In this document: piece by piece, positions 14,101 to 26,200 of the stretch
Layout of the letters: the number at the start of each line of letters is the position of its first letter
How positions within the stretch are numbered: position 1 is the first letter of the stretch
DNA from: Strongylocentrotus purpuratus
Lineage: Eukaryota > Echinodermata > Echinoidea > Camarodonta > Strongylocentrotidae
Direction: 5' to 3'
Assembly (NCBI RefSeq): GCF_000002235.5
Contig: NW_022145596.1
Span: 4,584,352 to 4,648,351 of the forward strand
Length of the DNA stretch: 64,000 nt
The notes under the pieces: generated by a model
The model's input: only the letters and a program-made list of their open reading frames with translations
What the model was told of the DNA's origin: nothing
Database searches by the model: none
Made by a program: the position numbers and the translations under genes

Positions 14101-15468
14101 CACAGACAAAGTTGTCTGTCCTTTGTGCTATTGTGCCGCTGATAAATGGAATTTTTTACACTCCTTACTGACTGCAATATCAAGTGACCTACATGTACAA
14201 TTGCATGAATATTAATGGTACAACTTTAACATTTCCCCCCAAATACGGTATATACTTCAGGCCAACAATACAAAGCTTGAGTTATGATTTACAACAATAA
14301 TCTGATACATGCTTTTAAATACATGTTGTCTAATACTAATTGCAATGGTCTCCTGTACTCAAAGAGGCTAAAATTTGGCTGGGAAAAAAATAATATTCCA
14401 CTTTCATATAGCGCTTAATACAAATGTCTCTAATAAAGAGCTTTACAGATATACTGCCCTTTAGTTGCCATTTGTTGGTGTTGTTTTTAGTTTTGTAAGA
14501 AAGCAAGCAAACATCAAGAAGCTTGAGATGGTTCCACAGCGCTATGTCCGCTTCATCTTCAATGACTACCGCAGTCCTGACAAGCAGTGTAGAAGCCATA
14601 CTGAACCAGCTCAAGTGGCCAACATTACAAAAATGCAAGGCACTGTCACATGCTAAGGTGGTGATGATCTATCATATCACCAACTCGCTGATAGACATCT
14701 CACACACTTTCCTCACTCCATCTAGATCTGCATCCCTGGCTGTATAGATCTAGAGGGCATTCCAAGAAATTCATAGTTCCTTTTCCCTGAAAGCTAGTCT
14801 ACCAGAGGAGCATCTTCCAAGATGCAGTAAGCCGGACTCTTCTGAGCTCTGGAACTCCCTCTCTCAGAAGAGTGTTAGGCCTACCGTTATTGTTAATTGT
14901 GTCTGTGACGTCTACAAACATAAGCTTTCAATGAGTCTCATTATTGTACTGAATGAAAAGTAAATAAAGTAGTCTAAGTAAGTATGTGTACAGTGTGATG
15001 ACCTCTCCTGTCTCAGGACTTAAATCTAAATTTTAAAGTTGAACCAACTCAACCACTGAAGTGACTGAACCAGTGAGTGACCAGTCAACATGCATCTTGA
15101 TCTTCAATTAAGTTCAACTGAACAAGTTAGATTTCAAGATTGATCAGTGTTATTGTTAAATACATTTAAATTATTTCATATATTTCACACAAACCTGGGC
15201 CATAAAACTTTCTTCCTCTCGAGACATCAAAAACTTTTCCATTCACAGCAACCAAGATGCGTCCTTCGTTTTTAATACCATCATATTCGGTCAGTTCTGA
15301 TACCTGGAAATCTTTCCTCTTCATCTTCGGCAGACGAGGCGGCTGTGGAGGCTCCGGTGGTGTTCTGTTGCCTCTGACGATTTTATAGAGCAAATAACCA
15401 CATACCGACAAGAGACCAAGGTTGATTGGATTTAGAAATAGTTCACGCATCAGCTCTTCAAGCGCCAT
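8648..15468 (-). CDS. PGRMC1: PGRMC1/2-type membrane-associated progesterone receptor component, three exons, complete
   Basis: Joining 15468-15195, 10278-10123 and 8739-8648 on the minus strand gives 522 nt, 173 aa plus stop, with both introns in phase 1. Residues about 14-31 form one hydrophobic anchor ([17 protein letters not shown]). A proline-rich linker ([12 protein letters not shown]) follows, then a cytochrome b5-like domain from about residue 50. The family hallmark [13 protein letters not shown] spans the exon 1/2 junction. By family alignment Tyr95 matches the axial haem ligand Tyr113 of human PGRMC1, and Tyr89, Lys145 and Tyr146 match Tyr107, Lys163 and Tyr164. The acidic tail [15 protein letters not shown] is typical. 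The family binds haem at the ER and plasma membrane and partners cytochrome P450s. The EKYDYIG tail looks more like vertebrate PGRMC2, so a single ancestor-like PGRMC1/2 orthologue is likely. Length is slightly under vertebrate forms (about 195 aa or more). Confidence 0.96.
9844..10089 (+). mobile_element. 250-bp inverted-repeat element, family S, copy 1
   Basis: Starts CGAGAGTTCAGTGACACAAA and ends with the near reverse complement GTGTCACTGACCCCTCG. Flanked by ACAT on both sides, a possible 4-bp target duplication. Two more copies at 41330 and 59686. No coding capacity. Lies 33 bp inside the PGRMC intron 2 donor. Confidence 0.75.
10123..10278 (-). CDS. PGRMC1: PGRMC exon 2 (core of the haem-binding domain)
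   Basis: 156 nt, phase 1 at both ends. It encodes [19 protein letters not shown], then the helix-rich part ending WEMQFM. Acceptor ...ATCACAG and donor GTAAAT are read on the minus strand. The 250-bp inverted-repeat element at 9844-10089 starts 33 bp beyond the donor. Confidence 0.95.
11202..11602. mobile_element. 401-bp MITE, PIF/Harbinger-like by its TTA duplication
   Basis: Ends GGGTATGTTTATGCTCAA and TTGAGCTTAAACGCACCC are imperfect inverted repeats that continue to CAGAAT/ATTCTG. TTA flanks both sides; a 3-bp TWA duplication is the mark of PIF/Harbinger. It is GC-richer than the intron around it. No transposase. Confidence 0.65.
11606..14489. other. PGRMC intron 1, AT-rich, no feature
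   Basis: Many ACATGTACA-type motifs, otherwise no gene, RNA or repeat structure that I could support. Confidence 0.4.
14490..14965 (+). mobile_element. decayed non-LTR retrotransposon, end of reverse transcriptase ORF
   Basis: Broken frames read [39 protein letters not shown] and [12 protein letters not shown]. They parallel the same region of the LINE at 30.8-31.2 kb (IEMVQRRAARFTLNRYHN). Frameshifts and stops; 3' end near AAATAAAGTAGTCTAAGTAA. Confidence 0.65.
15195..15468 (-). CDS. PGRMC1: PGRMC exon 1 (start codon, anchor, first half of haem domain)
   Basis: Codes for residues 1-91 plus one base. The start is the first ATG ahead of the hydrophobic anchor, giving [10 protein letters not shown]. 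The ORF stays open further upstream, but that extension has no family resemblance. The donor follows GRKFYGP (GTTTGT) in phase 1. Confidence 0.95.
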
Positions 15469-15793
15469 GATTAGTCCTTTATTTGTAGATTTTTTGCTAA
15501 TAATTGCTAAATCTATGAAACTGATGCTACCTGTCTTGACCAATCTGCATGCTTTAACATGTAAATTCCCATATAGACTTTGCGTGCAAATGTTTCGCAC
15601 ATAAAACGGCGTCTGCTAGTCAGTTTACAACACGTATATAACGTACCGGTACGTACGTGGCCTGCGCTACGGAGATCGTACGATTTGCATTGGTCTTTAT
15701 GCGATAACGTTACAGCGCGCGCGGGACAATTTGATAAGATTTTTTTTCCAGCTGTACCTCGAGGATGTAGTGGGTGTAATCCATATAATGGTG

Positions 15794-15829
15794 TAATCAT
15801 GAACCTCATTGTATTAGGTTCATGATTAA
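15794..15829. repeat. short perfect hairpin beside the foldback
   Basis: AATCATGAACCT and AGGTTCATGATT pair around a short AT loop. It abuts the left arm of the next element. Confidence 0.6.
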
Positions 15830-16003
15830 AAGCATTTTTGGCGGATCCACTGTCCTATTTTGGAATTTTATATCTGTTGGTCCTCTGTTGGTGTAGACCT
15901 ATTATGGAGTTCAAATTTCTGATAAGTTGCAGCTCCTCGGTCCCCTCCCATCATTACACCATGAACCTATATAGGACAGTGGATCCGCCAAAAATGCTTT
16001 TAA
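15826..16003. mobile_element. 178-bp element with 33-bp perfect inverted repeats and TTAA ends
   Basis: Arms 15826-15858 and 15971-16003 are exact reverse complements. Each outer edge is TTAA, the target site of piggyBac- and Kolobok-type elements. The arm contains GGCGGATCCACTGTCC. No coding capacity; upstream of the PGRMC start. Confidence 0.7.
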
Positions 16004-16969
16004 AACACTATGGCTTACATCTCTTTCTGATTGCATTTTGTTTTCATTTGCTCTAAATAATCAGTTGCGGGTCAATCGACATGTGCTTACGAAGCCCGTT
16101 CTGTGAAACTGAATGAAAGAAAGAGAATAGAATCAGAGAAGAAGATATATGGAGAGACATAGGAGAGAGAGAGAGAGAGAGAGAGTGTCGGAGAGAGAGA
16201 GAAAAAAAAACTGTGTGAGATTGTTTTGAGTCAAACCAACCGGGTTTCAGTTACGCTTACAATCAGAATTTAAAGACTTGGGTGCCCCTTAACGATATCC
16301 CAACGATATGATATACCCGGCTTCCCATGCTCTGGATATCAAGAGAGAGCATTTTGCTTCATTCAAAATTTAATTATTCGACTGAAGTGCCCTAATCATT
16401 TTCGAAGTGGAAACCGGATGGGAAATAGTCCCCGGTAATTCCTTCTTTTTTTGTGCCACCTTTCCCTCAAAACTTACAACTTTTCATGTTATGTCGGTGT
16501 CTCCAACCATGGAGATTGTCCATCGCCCCTGACGGACCCCCGTTGTGGGTCATTTCAATCATTCTTGTAAAAGGAAAACTTTGAATTTGTCATACTTATC
16601 GTTTACATATCTGGCAGTATTATAATTTAAAGCACTTTGTTCTTATCATGCGTGATAGAGCACAGCGACCGGACAAGATTTCCCTATTCTGAATTTATGG
16701 AAAATTTCCACTGCGTATATGATTGAAAGCTCAAACAGTATAGATAGCGGCGCACTCATCATTTATTTACAATGCATTTATATTGGAATTTACGGAGGAC
16801 CCCCTTCCCTCTGGATCCCTCCATGATCCCTACTCTTGTATTCACTACACGTACTTTCGAGCTCATTGTTGCACACGGCACAGTAAAAACTTTCAACCAA
16901 TCACAGCGCACATATAACACGCTGGTTTTCGTGACCGCTTGCGCTCGCGATGATTACGTATACCCTAAA
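16004..16969. other. intergenic with (GA)n run
   Basis: A (GA)n microsatellite lies at about 16163-16200. No gene recognised. Confidence 0.45.
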
Positions 16970-17354
16970 CCCGGCCCCCCCACTCAGTGTTATTTAGGGT
17001 ACGCATATGCTCGTACCCTCTTTTTGAAAGCACCCCCTATCTGAGGACTGCCAACATTTCCGAACCCCCCTTTCGCGGGCTTTTTGCGGGCTTTTCCTGC
17101 CTTGGGGACCCCCCTAAATCAGGAAAAATGCTCAATGTACCCCCCTAAATTCGGAATAATTTCTCAGGATTTCAAAGAGATGAGAGAAAAAAAGAAAAAC
17201 ACCCCCTTTTTAAAGAAATCTCCGGGTGAAAAGTCAAATACACCCCTTTTTTTACAAATCTCGGGCCGGACTTTGTCGCACGAAAAGTACCCCTTTACCG
17301 GACATTTTGGCAACACGCATGCGGTCATTCCGACCTCTGAGTGGGGGGGCCGGG
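16970..17354. mobile_element. 385-bp element with 18-bp inverted repeats and 8-bp target duplication
   Basis: CCCGGCCCCCCCACTCAG (16970-16987) and its exact reverse complement (17337-17354) are flanked by direct ACCCTAAA at 16962-16969 and 17355-17362. An 8-bp duplication fits hAT-, Merlin- or P-type transposition. A related piece is at 38470-38640. No transposase. Confidence 0.75.
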
Positions 17355-17819
17355 ACCCTAAATCTAAAACATAGATATCTTTATTAATTTTTTATGTGGT
17401 TAAGAAATATTTCCGAAATTACATTGCGGAGTTTTACACATGTCAATGACCCCTCCAGGCCATTCTAGGCGGTGCCTGTAATATTTCAAGGGAGGAGCAT
17501 CCACCACCGCCCTTGAATTGCAATACGTATCGGGAGATTCCATTGTGTAGCACTTGTAAAGCAGAGGAGAATCTCGGCCTTTGTAATATCTTCATATAAA
17601 TACAATATTGTAAGGTGCATCCGTTTGAGACATAATGAAACTTAATGTATTTTAAAGCACTTCAGAAACTAAATACTGTGTTGCAGCCTTTACTCTTTAC
17701 TCATTATTCATTATAAATATATATATTTATTTTACATTTTGAACATTTCGGGGGGGGGGGGGAGGGGGGAACTATCCCTAATTAAAAAAAAATCACAGGA
17801 GAGGGGACTCTTCCCCTGT

Positions 17820-18095
17820 TGATATGCCTACCGGGCCCTGTCCCTTAAACAGTAGGTAAACAGCACGCCCAGTCAGAGTTTTTACAAACTATTTATAAGG
17901 CTTTGTCCAGTTAGGTGCTAGTACCAAATAAAGTGAATGTAATTTCCGGCTGGAAGATTCTGGCCTGTGAATGCTATGCCTACCGGGCATTGCCCCTTAT
18001 ATAAACTGTAGGTGAACGGCACACCCAGTCAGGATTTCTAAACAAGTGGACGCCCAGTCAACATTTTTATAATGAGTTGCAAGGCTTTGTAAAGA
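17820..18095 (+). repeat. local tandem duplication, about 135-bp unit
   Basis: Both units read ATGCCTACCGGGC.. TG.CCCTTA.. GTAGGT.AAC.GCAC.CCCAGTCAG and end ..AAGGCTTTGT. The second copy carries a small extra CCCAGTCA segment. Confidence 0.7.
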
Positions 18096-18113
18096 GAGGA
18101 CTGGTAAAGGATT

Positions 18114-18175
18114 TTTTGTTTGTTTGTTTGTTTGTTTGTTTGTTTGTTTTTTTTTTTTGGGGGGGGGGGCGTCCA
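18114..18175. repeat. (TTTG)n microsatellite followed by T and G tracts
   Basis: About eight TTTG units, then poly-T and poly-G. Confidence 0.85.
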
Positions 18176-18569
18176 ATAGATGTGGTCTCATTTTGGGCTG
18201 GCTGATTTGTATTTCGCAGGCATAGGCCTACTGCTAAAGTGGGTCTGAATGTGATATCGAAATTCCCGTTCCGAATGACGGTCCAATCCGCCGCCCTTGT
18301 ATAAGTGTCGTATCCATTAAGATGGCACCAGTATATTGAAAGAAAAGCCAGCGTTACTCGCAGAGTGTCTAGGGGGGGGGGGGGGGGGGGGGGGGTCCCT
18401 GTCACTATAAGCAGTCAGATTCAATCAACCTTCCTTCTCCTGTTTGTAAATTTGTGGATACGGAGGTACATTTCAAGCGAATCGAAGTCAGTGAAACGGA
18501 ACCTTTTTTGTGGAAGTTATGGGGTCATTGGAAGTTATCACGAAGACAGTGACAGACAAGAGAAATGTT

Positions 18570-18845
18570 ATCTTTGTTTGACTGCCTTCGATCCTCTCAC
18601 AACGAATCATTCAACCGCATTGTTATAGTGATCTATTGTTTGTAGTTCTTTATCTAAAAATAGTCTGGTCCAATTTACCCGACACTATTTTTGTGGTGAA
18701 AAACCTGCAGCAAATCTACGAAAGTTCGCGAGGTCTTCTGCTTTTGTTTCACGAAAGTTCGTGTATCGTGACTTGTTTGACTGCTTTCCTCTCACAACGA
18801 ATCCTTCAACCGTATAATAGCATTGTCATGGTGATCTATTCTCCA
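18570..18845 (+). repeat. local duplication, about 200-bp spacing
   Basis: GTTTGACTGCCTTCGATCC..ACAACGAATCATTCAACCG and GTGATCTATT recur about 200 bp later with small changes. Lies 1.3 kb upstream of the first EAR coding exon. Confidence 0.65.
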
Positions 18846-20126
18846 CCATTCTTCATCACCACTGTTCTGCACTCTCTTTGAAAGAAAGGACAGTGACGTT
18901 CTTCCGACCCGGTCCCACGTAGGACGTAGCCACTGACGAAATCTAATCAAAGATACTGTTTAGAATCGTTATTGCTAATCAACGCAAACTATGACAAATA
19001 TTTGAAAATGACATAACTATATCACTTCGTAAATATTTTTCTCAAGACGATGTCAGTCAGGGAGGATAATATTTTTCCTCAAATTTCTCTCAGATGAAAC
19101 ACACTTAAAGTAATGACAAAACCAGTTATGTATACGCTACCAGAGACTTATTTCTCTTTCAACATTGCAAAATATAATATTTTTCAAAAATCATATTGAT
19201 TTTTAAAGAAGATGGATTTTTTGTTTAAGGGCAATCATTCCACCACCTCCATATTTTATCCCTGATCTGTCCGGTCTTTCATAAATCGGTCGTGTTTTAC
19301 TTTTAAATATGGTGTTGGCCTTTTTATTATATGAACATTGTAATTATTTGCAGTTACCGTTCTTGAAAACGTGGGACCGGGGCTTCAAAGACATGACCCC
19401 AAAATCTTTGAGTAACAAGGGATGTTATTAGCAAATAACATGAGCTCAACGAAGCAAACCAAAACAGAAAAAAACCTCCAATCAGTGATGAGGATTCCAG
19501 TGCTCATCAGCTGCATCGGAATCTCAATCAAGTTATTCTCTTGCATTCCCCTTTTGCACTCCACGTCGAGTCGCTTCTTCGTCAGGTATCACTGCTCTAG
19601 TTGCACCGCAATCGGCTTCATTTCCACACAAAACTGCTTCAAATTTCCCGCCGAACCTTAAGGTTGGTTCCTATTTTGTAGATGTTTATTTTGGCGGTCA
19701 TCATTCACCAGATCTTTCATCAGACAGACATCGACATATCATGAAATAGCATTCAGGACATCTGATCGGTAAGAAGACATTTTTGTTAAAGCCATCTTCT
19801 GAATTTCGAATCAAGTAAACATGCACGTTCATAATTATGTTCTATAATGAACATAAAGTACAAATCTGTGTCACATTGCAAATACATTTGCAATTACGAG
19901 TAATTCATTTAATAAATGATGTAGTGATGTGTTTTTTTTACAAGCTCCTATATCTTCATACAGTACATCAACTTCTTAGCTGTGATCATAGACTTTATAA
20001 ATCGATTTCATTATGTTCATTTTGAGGTCTCTATAGAAAGAATGAAAGTGTCTCCCCTGTATAGCAAAAGCCTATGATTAACTTTGTACTCTCTTTTTAA
20101 ATTCTATATCAGAAACAAAAGAGAAA
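18846..20126. other. upstream region of the EAR gene
   Basis: No recognised gene or repeat. Must hold the EAR gene's promoter or 5' UTR exon if the gene starts inside the window; no TATA box or CpG cluster stood out. Confidence 0.35.
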
Positions 20127-20259
20127 ATGGTTACCATAGTGATTGCCATGGTGATGCTTGGAATAGTGAAACAAGTGGATTCTATTCCCGTTGACCAGTT
20201 TGTCCCACCTGTCATAACAGATGGACAAGACAGATTCCTTTCTGGCAGTGGATTTTCAG
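20127..20259 (+). CDS. EAR protein exon 1: signal peptide
   Basis: Residues 1-44 plus one base. MVTIVIAMVMLGIVKQVDS is a hydrophobic leader with likely cleavage near residue 19. An AG after a pyrimidine-rich run at 20110 suggests that a 5' UTR intron ends just upstream. Ends in phase 1 at GTGTGT. Confidence 0.75.
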
Positions 20260-23200
20260 GTGTGTTATCTTCTTAATAATTATTACACTATAACTGTGTT
20301 ATCATGATTTATGTTATTATGTATACATTCACTAATTTATGTAATACAGAAAAAAATATAGCTGAAATACATTTTAATTTTGTTTGTGAATTTTTATTAT
20401 AATCATTTCAACAGAATAATCTTGCCTGTCCCATTTCTCTGTATTATACTGTTGTGAGTTGTGTTAGGTGTTAGTGCTTTACAATTAAAATATAGACATG
20501 TATATCAAAGGTATACGATTGGTGTGATATGATTGGGTCAGTGAAAGTACATGTTATTTATAGTTACATGTTCAATATTGATGGAAGGGACATACATCTT
20601 AGAACAAAAATTACCAACAAAATATTGCAAAATAATTTTTTTATCATTCAGGTTCCACTCAAGTGCAGAACGTGCTACAAAGTCTAGTTCAGTATGCAGA
20701 TAAATCAAGCAGAAACAACATGGAGAAGATACAGGAGCATCCCGACAACCCAATAACAAATGACAGATTGTCCAGAAGAAAGAGAAGTCACGAAGAAGAG
20801 ACACAAAAGACTCTGGATCAGTTGCAAACGGGTATGTCTAGTTTTTCAATCTTTATTCAACCTAGTTTGAGGAGTTTCATGTGGGATGTACTGTCCTCTG
20901 AAACCTGACAAAAATTCAGATGTGATGGTAGTTTCTACGATGGAAAATTCTGTGCATTTTATGTTTTATCTATCATTTATTTTTATCAAAATAAGAAAAT
21001 TCCTTGAAAGGGCCACTGAAAAATGATTATTTGAATATAACTTCCATGAATCAGTGGTCACATCAAGAGACTTCCATCTTTTGATGAAAGAAACGACAGA
21101 AAAGTGTGTTGGTCGGGATGCATTGCATAGAGTCAGTATAATTTGGTTCTTTCATGTACATGTAACTTTATGGTAAGCATCTATCCACATGCACAGTATC
21201 CCAAAATAATGGGCCCCCTATATCTCAAACTTGACCAAGTACAATAAAATAATGAACATGACCAACACTGAGAGTGTCCATTTACTAAGTGTAAAACTAG
21301 AAACTTTTGCAACATGAAACCTTCACAAACAGGTAAGGATGGCAATTTTCACAATAGGAGAGTTTCGGCCATTGGAAAAATGTAACGATGTGTAACTTAA
21401 TTGAGATTCAGTTCTCAAAAGTTTCAGGTTTTAATTTCATTTCATTCTACCCCAGCAGGGCTAGATCTATCAACATTGGGTATTGGGTATTGATTTGGAA
21501 GACCCGTTTTGAACTAAAAAAGTATTTGTTAAAATTGTAATCATGAAATATATTTAAAACAAATTGAGATTCAAAATGTATGCCAGTGCGCAATGTACAG
21601 TGTACATGTAGGTCATCAATGTCAAGTATTGTTTGTCGCATTCATGTTTTTACTTCTTAACCAGATTGACCTAAATTTGAAACCATTGGAAAAGTGTTCA
21701 GGTAACATAATGCTTTGCCACTAAGATGATGTGACATAGAATAATGTACTTGCAGTTCTAAATAAATAAAAGAGCCTGTTTTAGGGGAAAAAGAGTATAT
21801 TGAAATTTCTTCCAGCAACAAAATACATTATTTGAGGTAGGTTTGTCATGTTATGAATCTGAAATAATAAATCATTGTGATATATCTCAATACAGAGATA
21901 TGACATAATGTCTGTTTGGAGCCAGAAAGGCACTTATTTATATCATCTTACACAGAGTTAACGCCTTTCTGTTTCTAAACAAGACATATGGTATTCATTG
22001 GTTGAAAAATATTATGAATTTTAAAAATAAAAACATTTATTTAATGATATTAGGCCTTCTGTCTTTCAGCAAGAGCTAAAGAATCAAATGAACATGTCTT
22101 TGAGCCAAAGTGCAAATTGCACTATTTAAAGAATTTAAATTCAATTAACATCTTCATCTCTCAAACTACATGTACTTAGTAAGTTACAGCTGGAGAAGAA
22201 ATAGTTTCAACTTGTATCCTTTTGAGATACCCTTCCATCTACTCCCAATAAAATCTTGAATGCATCAGCACAGTTGTGCTTTTCAAGATATTGGAAAAAC
22301 TGTCCTAGGTCCATGTGGTAGTCCCGAGAACCCCTCACAGCAAAATTAATCTCCTGAAAATCTGAGAAATGCCTGAGACGACTGAAATTCGTACTGAAGA
22401 GTTCTGTGTCATCAGCATCAAGGGCAAAATCTTCTCTGTGCTTGCTGGTCAGCTTTTTCCAGTTTAATCTCCGGAGTTTATGCCAGATTTCGTCCACATC
22501 CCCTTGGGATCCTTCGACACAAATAATGCCCGGTTTTCCTGGAAGACTAAACCCTGTGAGACCTCTCTCCTTGGACCATGCAAAGATGTCCTCCCGTTTT
22601 GATCGGCTGTATATATGATGGCTGTGTATCCAGAGACGAGTGAAAGATGAGGGCTGCTGTTTTTTCTTGCTCTGCTCCTTCACGTTCCCTTGGCTAGGAA
22701 CTTCTGCAGTTTTCAGGTAACAAGAGGCGTTTTCCTGGAGCCATTGGACAGCTTCTGTAATGCACAGCTCTCCTCTGTCTAGACTCTCTATGTGCTCCAT
22801 CAGATCATCGTTGAGTATTCTGTACTGCTGTCTTGACAGTACATTGGATTGGACGTTAAGTTCTGGTAGAACATTGGGATAGTCTAAAGGAAGGCAGCAC
22901 TGGAGATCCAGATCGATCTGAGTTCAAAAGATATTGATTTAAAAAACAAAGTATATAGAAAGAGAATTGATAATGTTGACAACTAACATGTACAACAGCC
23001 AAAACAATATTTCCAGGCATTGTTTTACGAATCGTGTAATGAAAGAAGTACAAGTTTTGAAGTTGTACATCCCATCGACATGCATGTTTAATGTTTCTAA
23101 ACATTTTCAATGGGATGACGGCAAACTTGCATGCACCTGCATGGTTTTGTAAAATGATGCCCTGGATTTAAGAAATGTCATTATGAACATAAAAAATGGT

Positions 23201-26200
23201 CCTTGACATTAATCTTATAAAGTTGTAGTAGATCTAGATCCAGGCGCGGATCCAGGATTTCTTAGGGGAGGGAGCCCAACTTTTTGTTCTTTTTTTTTTT
23301 CCAAAAAATTTGAAAATCGCGCCGGCCGAAAAGTCGCTCAGTGGGGGGGTAGTGAGCACATTTTTTTTTTTTGCCCTCGAAAATTTAAAAATTTGCACCC
23401 CCCCCCCCTTGAGCGCCAGGGGGGGGGGGGGGCACAACAACCCCCAAAAGGTTAAAATCACGTGTTTTTACATGTTTTTTTTCTCAAGGGGGGGGGGGGG
23501 GGGGGCTGGGGCCCTCCAGGTCCCCCCTCCCCCCTGGATCCGCCACTGTCTAGATCTATTGTACATGTATTTCTAATTCTATCACTATTATTATTAACAT
23601 TGCGTACGCGTACAGGAATGTACGGAGCCCCGGAAGTGACATGGAGAATTTTTTTTTCTCGTTTTCCTGAGATAAATTCTCGTTTTCCTGAGATAATTTT
23701 TCGTTTTCCTGAGATAAATTCTCGTTTTCCTGAGATAATTTTTCGTTTTCCTGAGATAAATTCTCGTTTTCCTGAGATAATTTTTCGTTTTCCTGAGATA
23801 AATTCTCGTTTTCCTGAGATAATATTTCGTTTTCCTGAGATAATTCCCGTTTTCCTGAGATAAATTCTCGTTTTCCTGAGATAATATTTCGTTTTCCTGA
23901 GATAAATTCTCGTTTTCCTGAGATAAATTCTCGTTTTCCTGAGATAATTTTTCGTTTTCCTGAGATAATTCCCGTTTTCCTGAGATAAATTCTCGTTTTC
24001 CTGAGATAAATTCTCGTTTTCCTGAGATAATTTTTCGTTTTCCTGAGATAATTCCCGTTTTCCTGAGATAAATTTTCGTTTTCCTGAGATAAATTCTCGT
24101 TTTCCTGAGATAATATTTCGTTTTCCTGAGATAATTCCCGTTTTCCTGAGATAAATTCTCGTTTTCCTGAGATAATTTTTCGTTTTCCTGAGATAAATTC
24201 TCGTTTTCCTGAGATAATATTTCGTTTTCCTGAGATAAATTCTCGTTTTCCTGAGATAAATTCTCGTTTTCCTGAGATAATTTTTCGTTTTCCTGAGATA
24301 ATTCCCGTTTTCCTGAGATAAATTCTCGTTTTCCTGAGATAAATTCTCGTTTTCCTGAGATAATTTTTCGTTTTCCTGAGATAATTCCCGACCAATACAT
24401 GTTGCATAACTTTCGAAACCCCAGACATCGTTTGTTATATGATCACAGATTTCCCGATTTTCTTGATCGATTTTAATTTGTTTAAAACTTGAACATTTCA
24501 TAGCTTTCTTATTTCATATCCGATTTTCCTCAAACTTTTATTAATCACTTTGTCTTATTTGTCTCCTTTTATTAAAATATAGATATTCTTAGGGTGGCAT
24601 TCCCCTTTAAGGCCCTTTTGGAATTGATAATTATCTTCATAAATATATCGAATTTCGACAATTGAATGTTGAGACCTACAAGGTGATGTGAATAACTGAA
24701 TACCAGGCGCGGATCCAGGGGGGGGGCGAGCGGGCCTTGCCCCCCCCCCCCCCCCCCCCCCCCCCCGCAAAAAAAAAAAAAAAAAAAAAAGAGAGAGAAG
24801 AAAGGAAAAGAAAGGAAAGAGAAAGAAGAGAGAAAGGGAAAGAAAGAAGAGGAAGAAGAAAAGAAAAGGGGGAAGAAGGAGATTGGGGAAGGCGAAAGGG
24901 CCTTGCCTCCCAGGCTGTTGACCCCCCCCCCCCCCAATCAAAAAAATAAGAGAGAAGGAAGGAAAGGGAAAGAAAAAAGGAAAAGAGGAGATACTGGCGT
25001 ACTGATAGGGGGGGGCTTGGGGGAAATCAAATTCAAACGTGGTTTATTTCTAATTCCACAACGGTGGATTACAAATAATGCTGAAATGACATAATTTCCG
25101 AGATTTTTCCTCACTTTTTAGTTGATTCCTACTTGTCAGGGCCCGAGGTACGGCGGGGATCGGGAGCCCCGAGCCCCCCCCCCCCCTAATTTTTTGAAAA
25201 AGTATATTAAAGAGAAATAAAATAGAATGAGAGCAAGAAAGAAAGAATAGTTAACTGCCAGTGTTGAAAAATAATGAGGCATCAAAATATGCTCATCTGA
25301 CCGTGATTAATGCCTAAAACCCCGAAGCTTCCAGGGGCTCTGCCCCCTGGATTTCACCTAGGGCCCTACGGCGGGCCCTTAGATGCTCATCTGACGGTAA
25401 TTTAATGCCTAAAACCCCTGATATTTTGGGGCTCCGCCCCCTGGACCCCACGCCAAATAGTGACGTGCCAGTCTCACAAAATAATAAGGTATACAAAAAA
25501 AATGCTCATCTGACCTTAATTAAACGCCTAAAACCCCTGAGCTTCCGGGGCCGGCTCCGCCGCCTCGACCCCCCCCCCCCCAGGGGCCCTAAGACGGCCC
25601 CTGATTCAGACAAGGATTAAGAGTATAAAGAACGATACAACGCATCGTCTTCTTTCTCTAATAATATAATGAATCGTCAAAGCTTCGCGCAGGAGGGGAG
25701 GGGGGGGGGGGACTGAATTCAGACAAGGATTAAGAATCGAGAACGGTACAACGAATCGTCTTCTTTCTCTCATAATCTTATGAAACGTCAAAGCTTCCGC
25801 GCTTCGCGCGAGAGGGGGGAAACCTGAATTCAGACGAGGATTCAGAGGCGAGAACGGTAATACGAATCTTTAATGATTTAATGAAAGGTAAAAGCTTCCG
25901 CGCTTCGCGCGGGATGGAGGGGGAACTAAATTCCGATGAGGATTATTTTCGAGAACGGTACAACGAATCGTCTATTTTCTCTAATGATTTAATGAAACGT
26001 AAAAGCGTCCGCGCCGGGAGGAGGGGGTTGGGGGAGAATCTAAATTCAGACTAGGATTATTTTCGAAAACGGTACAACGAATCGTCTTCTTTCTCTAATG
26101 ATTTAAGGAAATTTAAAAGCTTCCGCGCTTCGCACGGGAGGGGGGAACCTAAATTCAGACGAGGATAAAGAGTCGAGAACTCGACAACGAATCGTCTTCT

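Noticed and set aside
19422..19661. 79-aa ORF upstream of the EAR gene
   Set aside because: Composition and context are not coding-like, and it has no family resemblance.
23458..24501. Long minus-strand ORFs (347, 290 and 268 aa) of SQENE, LRKT and ISGK repeats
   Set aside because: All three frames are open because the minisatellite unit is mostly 21 bp; the inverted array at 26.7-27.9 kb shows it is non-coding satellite.
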